Shown here: positions 1 through 22,200 of the stretch, one piece after another
Position numbering within the stretch: position 1 is the first letter of the stretch
Layout of the letters: each line of letters opens with the position of its first letter
From: Anoplopoma fimbria
Lineage: Eukaryota; Chordata; Actinopteri; Perciformes; Anoplopomatidae
Length of the DNA: 64,000 bases
Direction: 5' to 3'
Assembly (NCBI RefSeq): GCF_027596085.1
Contig: NC_072458.1
Coordinates: forward strand, 1,236,501-1,300,500
Made by a program: the position numbers and the translations under genes
Notes under the pieces: generated by a model
What the model was told of the DNA's origin: nothing
The model's database searches: none
What the model saw: only the letters and a program-made list of their open reading frames with translations

Positions 1-141
1 TATGTATACATATATTTATATATAATAAAGCATTGAAGATGCAGTTAATCTTGCTTCAAAGACACCAGGGGGATTACATTATTGAGTGATCATTTATATC
101 TAAATCTTAACAAGTAATTAAATGCAGTAACAGAGTAACAA

Positions 142-144
<3 letters not shown>

Positions 145-181
<37 letters not shown>

Positions 182-197
182 CCTCTCTCTCTCTCTC
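145..197. repeat. (TC)n microsatellite
   Basis: An uninterrupted TC array is broken once by a short C run around 179-183 and then resumes. The complementary strand is a GA purine tract. Confidence 0.95.
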
Positions 198-3710
<3,513 letters not shown>

Positions 3711-4046
3711 TCAACCTGCTACATATATCAGGGCGGGCTGGTAGAAATAATAGGTGGTCAACTTGTGCAGTACTGCCCAGATATTCAAGAAGTTGACAAG
3801 TAGCTGGTTGCTGGTGCGAATCCCTGGCCAGATGGCACAGAAATCTGGCAAGATGACAGCTGGGAACCAGAGGGTTGTCTGAGTCTAGATCAGATGCAAG
3901 CTCCTGCTATTGTGCCCTCAGGACTCTCGAGCTTATGGCTGTGTGTTTGTGTATGGGGTGATTGAAACGTTTAAATGCAGAAGATTAATCACAGGGACTA
4001 ATAAAGTTATGTTCCATTCTATTCTATTAAAGCTTATTGTAATTAA
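3711..4046 (+). mobile_element. Degenerate SINE-like retroposon fragment with (ATTCT) tail
   Basis: A B-box-like sequence, GGTGCGAATCCC, lies near 3815 and recalls the tRNA T-arm promoter box GGTTCGANNCC. About 190 bp further on the unit ends in AATAAAGTTATG followed by ATTCTATTCT, a 3' end typical of LINE-mobilised teleost SINEs. No convincing A box is visible, so the head is decayed. Seen: the B-box-like motif and pentamer tail. Inferred: that they belong to one element. The 5' boundary is approximate. Confidence 0.42.
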
Positions 4047-4699
4047 TAAACAAAGCAATTGGAATCAGGGAAATTGGGAGATGGTAAAGCAGCATTTATT
4101 TTCATGATGAGCTTAGTTCTCAAAAAAAATCAAAATCTAATCAAATGGGACTTCTCACCATAGCCAATATTTGCAAAACTAGAAGTTAGTTTTATTCAAT
4201 CTCAAACTGAATGGTGCAAAGAAAACAATTAAATCAACTACTCAAGCCTGGCTAGAGGCAGAAGCAGTACTAGGCTTGCTTAAAGACTTAAAAAGAAAGA
4301 TACATTGCTTTGGATAAAGTACACGACTGGAATGTAATGTAGGTCATATTATCAGCCATCCCTAGCAGCACACCATGGGCAAACTCTATTGAAAAAGTAC
4401 TTGAAATTCGGATGACATTGGCAGAGTCTGTTCCAGAGCTCTGTGTGTTTTTGCCTGAACATGAGAAGAGGGGCTGTCAGAAGTTAGAAACATTATCGGT
4501 GTTGTCTGTGCTATTTTCCGTTGGCTGACCAAATTTTCTATTAACTTTTGCTTGGGTGGGCAAAATTCACATTTGGATAGGCTGAGCCCAACAGTGGTAA
4601 ATATTTAGAAATGTTTTTGAATTTTAAAATATTCAAGATGGTCTAAAATCAGCCATCAGCACCAGGAACAAAAGATAAAAGTGAAGAAAAAGCGTGCAG
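4047..4699. other. Intergenic, no gene seen
   Basis: Nothing identifiable. Sequence around 4500-4600 has a repeat-like feel but no termini. Confidence 0.35.
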
Positions 4700-5177
4700 C
4701 CGTGAAAGTGCTGAGGACTTGTCGATTACATCTCTAGTTGTTGATGATAGTGTTACAATACAAACCTGTATATCTGCAAATGTAAGAGTTTTAAACATGC
4801 AATAGACTTATCCTTCCAGCAAAACCTATTTCTCACTTTTTAATGTCAATAATTTGCATTGTATCGGTTTATACTCAACTCACAAACATTACGGCTGCGT
4901 AGTCTGGAGGTGTTTTTGTCTAATTTTACATTGTGTTGCATTCTATCATTAAAAAACTTGTGTATAGTACAGTAAACTATCAATTCTTAAGTCAGCAAGC
5001 ACCTCATTAAACTTTGCAAGGTGTAAAGCTTTAAAGGTGCTGAATACATGGTTGGGGGCATTGGGACTGCCTCTTAACAGCTCTCAAGATGTGAAAGGCT
5101 GAGCCGACAGCTTGCAGCTAACGGTGCTAACAGCACTAACAGTGCAAACTACAAAAAAAGTTTTGACGGTGCTAACA
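4700..5177 (-). mobile_element. Probable body of the dispersed element adjoining the helicase-like fragment
   Basis: This stretch runs directly into the helicase-bearing repeat at 5178-5548 and may be its downstream part when read on the minus strand. It holds a motif at 4801-4825 that recurs almost unchanged at 17436-17458, and short repeated GGTGCTAACAG-type words at 5120-5180. The plus-strand helicase copy at 31080-31440 does not continue into this sequence, so its membership in the same element is inference. Confidence 0.35.
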
Positions 5178-5548
5178 GTGGTTTGTTACACAGAACCATC
5201 TGAGAAGCCATCATTGGAAACTATAAAAAGGCAGGCACTTTCAAAAAATACTTGGCAGGTGAGTGGATGAACCATCTGTCAATCAAACTCTTGCCGAAGC
5301 CAGTCGCGAAAAGAGTGGAAACATATTTTGAAAGAATCCTTCATTAAAAGTAGAGCAAAACATGTCAATGGAGATATATTGTCTAGTTCTGATATAACTG
5401 ATGCTGTTGCAGCATCTACGCTAACATCTTGAAGAGTGGTCAATGCTTTTTAGTCGCCTCTCTGTGCCGTCTTGCGCACATCTAACCCCCGCCCATAGCT
5501 GTCCGTAGCTCCTCACTGGATGCTGATTGGTCCGTGCTCTGGCTCACC
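5178..5548 (-). pseudogene. Dispersed-element fragment carrying a broken RecQ-like helicase N-terminus (copy 1)
   Basis: Read on the minus strand, this 370-bp segment matches 31080-31440 along its length. It starts with about 110 bp of leader containing an ACCAATCAG box. A reading frame at 5428-5372 then encodes DVSVDAATASVISELDNIS. After decayed sequence, 5307-5279 encodes ATGFGKSLI, a Walker A P-loop (TGFGKS) with an intact Lys-Ser. The TGFGKSL motif is like motif I of superfamily 2 helicases of the RecQ type; the family label is inference. The segment joining the two pieces is frameshifted and has lost the residues before motif I that copy 2 retains, so the copy cannot encode a working protein. 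No other helicase motif is present, so only the 5' end of the source gene is represented. Confidence 0.55.
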
Positions 5549-8500
5549 GTACACAAACATTTTACTTGAAACTAGACAAGATGGAAAGAAATAAAAAAAG
5601 TCCTCTGCCATGCAGCCCACCAAGTTATTACAATTTCCATAACAGAAATTATATTTCAGTTACTAATCCAAGTAAGTGCTTTACTAGAACTTTTACTTTT
5701 TTTGTGCAATAAGCTAATGTTAAAATAATTAAATAGAACATGCGCCAGCCAGTATGCATCTTTGCATCGTGTTAAATTGAACTTTGGTGAACTTCCATGC
5801 AATATTACATCTGCAGCTTAATTAACTAACTGAATTAAATACTTCTAAATTTCGTAATTACTTCCTGATTAACTTGCCCAACACTGTTCAGGAAAGCACC
5901 AGGAACATGTGTATCATTCACAGGCGTTTACAAATCAACTTTTGGTCATGGTCTAGTATTCAGTCAAGTAGAGATGCCAAAAGACCTCTGATGTTGGCAT
6001 CAACAGCAAGCAAGCAATAACTTAATGTAGAGTTGAAATAAAACATAATGCTGTAAAACTTTATTACTGGATTAGCAAAAATGCAACCAAATCAGTGTCA
6101 GTGTAATTCTTTATGAAATATAACAACATATGCAGGAGCTACATGGAGATAAAGCTTTAACTTCAATATGGACAAGCACTTAAACAGAAGTGTTTAAGTG
6201 AGTGAAATGCCTAAAGAAGAAAAATGATAAGGTTGATTGTAATATCATTGCAAAGCATTCGTATATGCACTCATGCCATATTTTCTCTCCTACCTCAGTG
6301 TTATTTGGAATAAAATAATCAGAAACGATGAGTAAGACTTTCTAAGTACCAGATTGTCTCAGTCCATTTAATCCTTCTTGGAAAACAGCAGACTCAAAAA
6401 CATGATTTTTTCCTTTGGGGAATCAATGGAGTATCACAAAAAAAATGTTTACAGTGATGGATTATAGCCTCAGATGACGAAGAACTTCTGCCAACAGGAT
6501 ATTCAAGCTTCAAACTAAAGAAAATAATTCAAAGAACATTTTATGAACAACTGACAAAACATAACCCATTAGATTATTGTGTAATAGACATTTTTTTCAT
6601 AATATAGTGTGATTGCAGGTTTTTAACTTTTCTCTCTGCCCCTTCACTTTTCCAGAATGGCAAGTTTTAGGTCTTGATAAAGTTAATCATCTATTCAAAA
6701 TAAGTGATTAGTCCCAATGAACTCATCATTTGTTTGGTGCATGTGGGTATATGCTTGTAGTTTTCACAAATGAGAACTTTGTGATAATTGCTCTCCCTCT
6801 GTGCATTTACACAAAATGGTTTACTTAGCAGAAGGGCAGCAAACTGACCCAGGTAACAACACCTCGGAGACAAAGAAGAAGAAGAAAAAGAAGAAATACA
6901 GCATCCTCCTCTTTAAATGTAAAAATAGAAAAGCAAGGTCAGTTGATCAATTGTCTGTTGAGTCAAGTATGTTCTTTGTAAAGCACCTTACATTTCTTAA
7001 AGAGAGCTTGTATTCAAAGGGCCCTTTTGTTGAGAAAAAAACAATGCCAGATGCCTGAGTGACAGCTTGCCATACTCCCACTACAAACTGACCTCAGGTA
7101 AACCAAGTTTGTTCTTGGCAAAATTTATGTGATTTATCATACTCCTCCCTCCCATTTCTCTCTTTCTATCTCTCTGTCTAGTTTTCCTTGCGGCTAATTG
7201 TGATTGGCTGATTAAAACAATTACAGAGATAACAATATCCAATCAAGTATGGACGTTAGCGTCATGGAGATATGTGAACCACCTGGAATATGGGCTGGAT
7301 GATTTAGGCGTTTGTCCAACCGCTGCAGAGTAGATAAGGAGAAGGGAAAAAAAAGAGAAATTAAAAGCCTGATTAATACAAGTGTCTATTTGAGTTGTGT
7401 GCGGACATCTAAATGAAGAGATTATGGTGTCAATTTTTTTTTAAAGTAGCATAATTTAGGTGCTTGCCAAAGGACTTTTCAGGGAAATCAGTATGCTGTA
7501 TATTTTTTACATATTTTCCTAATTCCTTTGCCGATCATATTATACGATATGCCTCAAGCTACTTTGTTTCTCTCTATTTTCACCTTCCTCTCTGCCATAT
7601 TTTATCCTTCACCTTTAGAACAGAGTTATTATGCAGTTTGTTCCTCTCCTCTTCTCTCTTTTTTGCACACATTTTGCAGGCAAGGGCGGTCTGGGACACC
7701 CAGATGTTTGCTGAACTGGAAGCCTGCATTGGCAGCAGCTGCCAGCCCATCACAGAGGGCTGGCAGAGAGGAAGCAAAAATATCAGAATGCTGCTTAACT
7801 TTTAGATCCGCTCCCTCCTTCTTCTCTCCAGCTCGCCACCTCCTCTGTCATCTCAAGAGAGCGAAGTGATTCCAAGACTCATAAAAATGCACAGGTGTGT
7901 GGTGACCACAGAACAGCCTTCACTATAAGTTTATGGAGTAGAAGATACACGTATTGTGATTGGCAGTTAATCTCCTTATCAAGTTCCCAAAGACGTCCTA
8001 GCAGATCCTGAATACCTTCCTGTCTTTTACAAAACCAGCTGGTGAACTTAGAGGTCATATTCCTAAATTGTTCTGTAAAACTGAGCTCTAAGTGATTGTG
8101 TTCTATTCAGCACTCATCTCCAAAACATCTATTATCTACCTGCAAGATTTTACTTCATATTTCAGAAAAAGCAGTGAGAGAAAGCAGTGGCTGGAGGGGG
8201 GGAGAAAAAAAGACGCTGGCAGGAGGTGGGATCCATTTGGAGCACTTAGTCAGCCAAGAGTCCCCAACAACGAAATTGAGAGAGGGAAAATGACCAGCAG
8301 GCAGCCGACGCTACGCCGGCCCAACCTTTCCAGTGCAATGAGAATAAATTGAAGTAAATGTAACCTAGAAATTACAATCCGTTGCATGTGTGCATGTCTG
8401 CTTGGCTTTTCCGTAAACCAGCTGCCTCCATTCACTCCTCGGCCACCATCTTGTCTTTCCCCCACAGCTGTGACACAAATTTCCAAGTCTGCAATGCAAC

Positions 8501-8822
8501 AGACGTATTAAGTGTTGTGTCTCTGAGCCCAGCAGGCTGATACTCTCAGTTCTTCATGTATGTTTGATCTAATGCAGTTTGGGGTGTTATGCAATAAGTG
8601 GCAAGCAAAGGTGTGTATTGCTTCTTAAATGATTTGATACACCTCTAGATAGTCCACAACAATACAGTTACATTTGTAACATCAAACCATTCTTTTTTAA
8701 CAAGAGTGTGTTTTTAACAAATCAATTATTCCCTCATTTTTTGATTTCAAATATTAACTCTAAAAAAAACTCAAATAAAATAAGTACATTGCTCAAGTAA
8801 CATTTTTGCCTTTAACCCAGAG
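5549..8822. other. Intergenic, no gene seen
   Basis: Unique-looking AT-rich DNA. It contains a short (GAA)-type purine run at 6872-6897, a pyrimidine-rich patch at about 7140-7185, and an inverted pair of CCAAT-type boxes at 7201-7207 and 7239-7245. A pyrimidine tract ending in TTTTGCAG at 7679 resembles a 3' splice site, but the sequence after it matches no protein I know and has no nearby donor. Confidence 0.45.
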
Positions 8823-8868
8823 AAACTAGGGGCCAGTTGGAAGTAGGATTCCAACTGGCCCCTAGTTT
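8823..8868. repeat. Perfect inverted repeat: 20-bp arms, 6-nt loop
   Basis: Arms 8823-8842 and 8849-8868 are exactly complementary over 20 bp, with loop GTAGGA; a G-T pair at 8822/8869 adds one more position. Arms contain AACTAGGGGCCAGTTGGA. Complementarity stops sharply at both ends. A transcript would fold into a very stable hairpin that is shorter than a normal animal pre-miRNA. It could also be a foldback element remnant or a local inverted duplication. Confidence 0.9.
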
Positions 8869-15811
<6,943 letters not shown>

Positions 15812-15921
15812 GCTGATGGGACTGTCGTTTTGCATGTATGTTTGCAGTATGTTTGCAGTTTGGACTAAAGTGGTGGACCAACAGACATTACCATACATAG
15901 AGCCAGGCTGCTAGCTGGGCA
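15812..15921 (+). mobile_element. Fragment of a common teleost dispersed repeat
   Basis: The words GGCTGATGGGACTGTCGTTT, then GTTTGGACTAAAGTGGTGGA and GAGCCAGGCTGCTAGC, follow the order of a very common non-coding teleost repeat as I remember it, with an internal deletion around 15845. Another piece of what seems to be the same family is at 40205-40345. Class and boundaries are not decided by the sequence alone. Confidence 0.5.
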
Positions 15922-17562
15922 AAAGAAATTATGATAATTTCTGCTCTAAACCCGAGCATGTGAGTATTCTGGGAGAGAAATGCATGCTTTGTGTTATATC
16001 TGCTGAGTCCAAACGATAGTGACGGGTATAGAACAATAATAATTGGGTTTACATGACTTACAAGCTGGTGAAAAGCAGGGGGGGAAAAAACACAAGGTTT
16101 GATGAATTTGAATCAGAGCGTAGGATCTGCAAAAACATAAGCACCAACATCCCACAAAAACATATTGCCACTAGCTGCGTTGTTTTAACACAAGGCAACA
16201 GCCGGCCTGAATAAAATTGCTGTATTTCCCACAAGGTAAACACACACCTATTAAATGTATTGCTCTCCTCTTTCGCCTGCATGAGAAACATGGTAAGTCA
16301 GGATATTGCAAACGACACCTCTAAGCGGGCTCATAAACATCTGACTTTCTGTTTTCTTTCATCATTCCAAAAAAAGACTTTACTCATGTGCTTATTATAA
16401 AGACAAGCCTGAGGGAGTGCCAATTTTTAGTTTTAAATGATTACTCTTTTCAAGTAGAGAAGGGTGTCTGATTCAGGTTGTGCCGAGTCCATCTGTTCGC
16501 TGTCAGGTATCTGAGCATGCTGGTTCGTCTCAGTGGAAGTGTGTGCGTGTGTGTATCTACAATATGCGTGCACCCCTTGCAGATGTCCAAAAGCTACTTA
16601 AGGGCGATAATTTCCCTATGATTACTCTAATGCGCTACAGTGCTGCCATCCTGTCTGTGATTTCTACATTGCTTGGCAGGACCACACACACCCTCCATAT
16701 GCGCGCTGACTGTCAGAAGCACAGACGCGCAGTTATCACCGAGAACGCGAGCTATGAAGAGATGAGAAGGGAAATGAGAAGGCGGGGTGTGGGGGAGAGT
16801 GAGGAGAGCATGAAAATTGTCTCCACTTTGTAATTTGTGCATATTTTATCGAATCCTCCCATGACGGCGCCAGACATTCTTCCCTGTGCCTCATTGTGTT
16901 CCGAGTTGCAAAACCAGGCAGATAAACAAGGGTGGCAAATAATGTAGTCAGAAAACTTTTGAGACAATTGGAGTCTGGGATGGGCAGGGGGGGAATTAAT
17001 AAATCATATTTGTTCATATATTAGTTAGCAGGGGAGTTGATGAGGTAGGGGGAGGGGCTGAGCCCAACGCCGCTGACAGACCTCAAACATCAATATTTAA
17101 CTAGTGTAAACAGACATGATTCACTGGCTTCAGACTGTTATCTCTGTGAATATGACATTGTTAGGTGTGTGTGTGCATGCAACTATATTTGAAAAAGTAC
17201 GTCCAGAAGCAACTGTGAATTTGAGGAAGCTCTCTTTTGTGCAATTTGGGTACAGATTAGATTTGGGAACAATCAAAGACTAAAAGATCAAAACAAAAAC
17301 TGATGAAATGTTGAAAAAATATATATGTATATAAGCTTAACTCATCTAAGCCTTCAAATGTGATTAATGGGAACATTTTGATGGACTCCCTTGATCATGT
17401 ATTGTATTACATTTACAAAAAGTTTTGTAACTTTTAATAGACTTATCTTTCAGCAAACTATGGTATGGTCATTGAGAGGTAGTGCTATCCTTCTGTAAAA
17501 AGTTGGCGGCCTAGTCAAGACGATTCCAGCTGAGTGGCAGCACACTTGGCTGCTTATGTTAC
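15922..17562. other. Intergenic, no gene seen
   Basis: No supportable gene. Overlapping frames at 16480-17017 on both strands have no recognisable domains. The motif at 17436-17458 repeats one at 4801-4825. Confidence 0.45.
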
Positions 17563-17632
17563 ACCTGAAAAGAGGAGAAATCAATAAAGGTGCTCGGACA
17601 CGATGCTTTCTCTGTGGCAGCTTCATTGAGAA
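17563..17632 (+). repeat. 70-bp direct repeat, copy 1
   Basis: Matches 17958-18027 at about 68 of 70 positions. It begins ACCTGAAAAG and ends CTTCATTGAGAA. Sequences outside the 70 bp differ, so this is a discrete duplicated block with copies 395 bp apart. It may be a duplicated part of a transposable element. Confidence 0.9.
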
Positions 17633-17957
17633 TTTGTATTGTTTTCAACGTATTCACATTAGGTACAAAAGTAAACACACAAAGGCATTAGTATTAAATC
17701 ACACATACACATACTTCAAACGTCATACTTTGAATGCGTGTCTTACTGAGCTAAAACTCAATCAAAATGCGCGCAATATGCTGGCCACATGCCGCTCCGT
17801 GGCGGCCACTGACGAAGCAGAGTTTAGCTAGCTGCTTAGCAGTATACAAATTACAATAACGCTGCCAAAAACACTCAACATTCAGTCAGCATGTCAACAA
17901 AACAACTTATATACTGTTACATATTACAAAGTTCCAGAGCGGAAATACTCATTTCGT
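17633..17957. other. Spacer between the two 70-bp direct repeats
   Basis: 325 bp with AT-rich sequence and a GC-richer patch near 17780-17815 (GCCGCTCCGTGGCGGCC). It reads like transposable-element interior, but I see no coding frame or terminal motif that names it. Confidence 0.4.
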
Positions 17958-18027
17958 ACCTGAAAAGGGGAGAAATCAATAAAGGTGCTCGGACACGATG
18001 CTTCCTCTGTGGCAGCTTCATTGAGAA
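17958..18027 (+). repeat. 70-bp direct repeat, copy 2
   Basis: Near-identical to 17563-17632 (two substitutions seen). Downstream it continues into GGCATCGTGGCCGTGAGC, which copy 1 lacks. Confidence 0.9.
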
Positions 18028-18953
18028 CGAGGCATCGTGGCCGTGAGCTCCCCCTTCAGGCCGCTGCAGGCATGACTAACCAATCCCCAGTGTCCTCTCT
18101 CAAAAAGGCTCAACAAGTCGATCATAGATTAACTCCTAAGTTTACCCTGTTAACCTTTTTAACATTTTCTAATACAATCAATCTATCACACTTACTGAAC
18201 CCGGAAGGCCAAATAGAAGCTAACTTTGGATCAGGATATGGACTTTGGCCTATTTGGAGTGAGAATCAGCTCCAGTTAGCAGCACGTGTGCTGACTTTAG
18301 GCCAGTGCAGGCTGCTTTAATTGTCTGGTAATAAAAATAACTAGTACACTTTGTTTTAATATTTATTTTATTTTCCTTTTAAGCATTTAAACATTTTTGG
18401 AATAAACATTTGAGTTCAACTCATGATTGTGTGTAGGATTTAAGGAGAGGCCAGGGTTAATATCAGGTCTGGCATTGGTAAAAGACTAGTGATTAGCCCG
18501 CTGAGGCAATCAGGGCCGTAACTACCATTGAAAACACTGAGGTCACGTCCTGTGTATTTTTTGGGGGGCTATGGTAGTTTCAGCATATTTGGTGATAGTC
18601 CACAATTAAAAATGAACACAAGGGGGTATTTCATGAGAAGATTGTGGTATCTCAGTGTATTTAGGTTTGACTACTTTAAAATAGAGACTTCTGCACTTTC
18701 CACCAGAACTATATTCCTGGGAGTGTGGAGAATGCTTTGGAATATATGACTATCATGTCGGGCAAGGACATTTTGAATGAAAGAAAAATAAATTAACTTA
18801 TGTTTAGGGTTCATACAGTATTAACTTCGGATTATCCAATGTTTCTTTTAATCAAAAAAGCCATTCAAACGTGTTCACTTCTTTTCTTATTGTCTTTGCA
18901 TCTCAACACACTGAAGATCTTGTATCCAATGACTGCTAATGCTTGAAGGTGGC
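18028..18953. other. Intergenic, no gene seen
   Basis: No supportable gene. A weak inverted repeat (CCAAATAG / CTATTTGG) lies at about 18210-18260. Confidence 0.4.
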
Positions 18954-19246
18954 GGGGCGGCTGTGGCGTAGTGGAGAGCAAGGTAGTTCTCCAATCAGAG
19001 GGTCGGTGGTTCGATACCCGGCTTCGGCAGTCGATGTGTCCTTGGGCAAGACACTTAACCCCAAGTTGCTCCCGAAGGCTTGCCATCGGTGTGGACTGGA
19101 TGATGAATGTTAGTTAGAGTCTGATGGTGGCACCTTGATGGTAGCCTGTCATCAGTGTGTGAATGGGTGAATGATATGTAACATACTACTGATTGTAAGT
19201 CTGTTTGGAGAAAAGCGTCTGCTAAATGACTGGAATGTAAATGTAA
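18954..19246 (+). mobile_element. Full-length tRNA-derived SINE
   Basis: The 5' head carries both internal RNA polymerase III promoter boxes: A box TGGCGTAGTGG (18964-18974) and B box GGTTCGATACC (19008-19018). The body follows with CCTTGGGCAAGACACTTAAC. The 3' end GCGTCTGCTAAATGACT plus a short (TGTAA) tail is the L2-type end that LINE reverse transcriptase recognises in teleost SINEs. There is no TTTT inside the unit. I see no convincing target-site duplication. Two other copies lie at 29085-29252 and 57841-58091; this is the only one with a promoter. The arrangement resembles V-SINE-type families, but the exact name needs a repeat database. Confidence 0.9.
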
Positions 19247-22200
19247 GGTCACAGTAAAGCTAAGAAAAAGCATGCCTATATATAAATGAGTCTTGCACTG
19301 TTCGGAGGACAAAGAAATAAATGAGTCATGCCGCAGTTATTAGAAAAAGGGTATAATTTAGCCATGGGTGTCCAGCCGTCATCATGTACGTTTTAATATT
19401 AGCCAATTAAGTTTTTTCTTTTTCCTTGTGAAACAGGATTCTTTTTAAAATATAAAAAAAATTTAAAACATTTTCAACTTCAGGAGCTCTTTATACGCAC
19501 CTGTGTAAGAGACCGGATGTTTGTGCTAATTTAGACTCCCTAACACTCCCTGCCTAGAATCCCTGCAGTCACAGTTTATTTTGCTCCCTAATAGTGCTGC
19601 TATGACAGAGATGAGTGGCTGTGAGCAATGACCAGCAGGTCAATAAGAATTATGGCTGGAGAGAAAGAGAGAAAGCGGAGGTACAAAAGGAGGTAAAAAA
19701 GAAAAGACCGACAGAGGAGGGGCTTTGCACTAAAGCTGAGATAACATTTCATTTTTATTCCATCAAAAATAACTTTCCAGTGCAGTCAGTCACTTAGCAA
19801 TTGCTGCAAGCTTGCTCTTGTCTGTTTCTCTCTCACTCTGGTAAATGGGACTCTGAGAGCATCATGATTCCGTTTATTGGTGTCTTTTTTTCACTCTACC
19901 TACCTTCACCTCTCAATTGACAGTTTGCCACTTGTCCAATCATAGCTTAGCAACCGGAACTGGCATGACAGGCCTCAGAGCAATATTTAGTATCTAAGGA
20001 GTTTTGAGGTTATTGTCTTTTTTATTATCCTTCCAAAACCAAAATGTGGTAAACTGTGTTTACCTGCTCTAATGTAAACTGCAAATGATAGCGTTATCAA
20101 TGAAAGCTGCATATGCGCTGTGCGAGAATGGACAGTTTGACAGACGTAGCATCGGAAACTAAGGGGCTTAGTGAACACAAATCTTTTAAAGGAACTGATT
20201 ATTTTACATACCAAGTTGCTGTGGTATATCTATATATACTTTTTTTTCTTGTGTCTGCTTTCAGTGATTCTGTAACTATATCTAACACAGGCCAGACACA
20301 CATTACACATCTATCCAGCCATAAAAGATTCCTCTCCTACATCTCTGTCTCTTTGTGACCTTGCGTATTAATTATTCACATTGTATGAGTGTAGCCCCGC
20401 TGGAACATTTTCCTTCATTAAGTCCAATATGTACAGTGCTGTGGGCCTGACAACTCATTTGCACTCATTTGTCCCTCTGCACCTTTTTCTTTCTATCTCG
20501 GATGAAATAAACATATTGTTTTTTTTTTTTACAAATTCAGAGATATTTGTGCTTCCTCTTCTCAACAGCCTTTCATTTTCTCTATCTATCAACTTTCATC
20601 TTCTCTCCTTTTGCGAGCGTCATCGGTCCATCACCAAAAATGACAAAACAAAGTGATGTTTCATTATTCTAGGAATGCTCTTATGTCCATTTCTTTCAAA
20701 TAACAGATGGATCAACATTTTCCAGTATGCATCTTACTCAAAAAAAAGGCTCATCTTCACTGTACTTTCTTTTCCATTAGGCTGATGCTCCCTCAATATC
20801 AGAGAAAGCACAGTGAGTATAGTTCGGAATCCTCAACCCGAACCCAAAAACCTGAAACCCATGAGCTCAGAGTGAAATCATAAACCACTTCAGGCAAACC
20901 AAGCAATCACATCATTCACAGAACATTTTCAGGGGTGAAACAAAGTTCCCCAGGGATTTGAATGAAGTGTTCAGACTCTTCTCACAGCCATCACAAGGTT
21001 CAATGTATAATTAATCCTTTTTTTCTTCACCCTTTTTAAACTCCACATTACCACATTAGAAAATGCATATTGAGTGTGCACTACCTGCTGTGGCCTGGCT
21101 GGCAGCAAACATCTATCTTGTCTCCGTTAGCTGAGAGACAATTAATGGGCTGATGGTACTGTATCTGCATATCATTGTTCTAGAGGCTTCCCATAATGTT
21201 AATAGTAGGTCAGGAGGAACTGTGCAACTGCCATACCAATGATGGTTCAGATTATGCATTTACGCTGTTGAATTTTAAAACAGAGATGCAATTATTATAT
21301 TAGAAAAGCTGGAATAATGAAGATACCTGTTTAGCCAATGGACATTTAAAAAAATATGAACTACTATCATGATAAACCAAGTTTAATTTTACACTGACAA
21401 TGCAATGTTATTTCTTATACCCATACTGGGTTTTAGCCAGAGGGGGCAATTGCAACAGTGACCCTCTTAAAAGACAAAATGTCCCTTGACTACCCTCCAC
21501 CTGATTTGTCCCCCATAAACTCAAGGGCGGGGCAAATGTCGTTAACAGGCTTTATGTAACATTGATTTTGAGTTAGCAAATCTACAAAATGAAACTGTTA
21601 TCTCATAAAGATGCATTGCAAAGCAGCTTATGTGTACTCAGACAAAGATGGCTTGTTTAGAGAGAGATATGTCTTCACTCTGTACTGTATGGATATAAAA
21701 AATTAGCATCGATTGCACCCTTTTGCTGTTAAAAAAAATCCAATAGAGTAGTGAATCTTCAGTTGATTAACTCTCAGAAAGCGTTGGCTTTAATGAACAT
21801 CAGGTTGCCCAATATATTGGGGATTGATAGTGGTCCGGTACTGACAACTACTAAAGCTAGCAAATCGTTACAAATAGTTGTTATCCCTTAATTCATATCC
21901 CATGATATCAATTTGTTTGTACACCACGTAATTGTAAACAAGGAAGTATAAAGAGTGACAAACTGTGTAGGGTTTGGATAGGTTGGTTAAATATCAGACT
22001 TTCATCCAGGAGACTGCTGTTTGTTTCCAATGTGTAACCAGAAGTCAAAACTTTGATTTATTTGTCAAGTAACTTGCTCAGTTATTTTAACCCAGAGGTT
22101 TGAGTTATTAGTTATGTAAATGATGTAGTTGTTTAATACCACTTCCGTAGTTATTTTAACCCAAACCACAATATTTCCTTAACCTAACTAAGTAGATTGC

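Noticed and set aside
7679..7805. Possible 3' exon: pyrimidine tract, TTTTGCAG, then an open frame to a TAG
   Set aside because: Neither open phase gives a recognisable protein, there is no nearby donor site and no clear poly(A) signal.
18207..18260. Inverted repeat CCAAATAG / CTATTTGG
   Set aside because: Arms of only about 8 bp with a wide loop; not distinguishable from chance.
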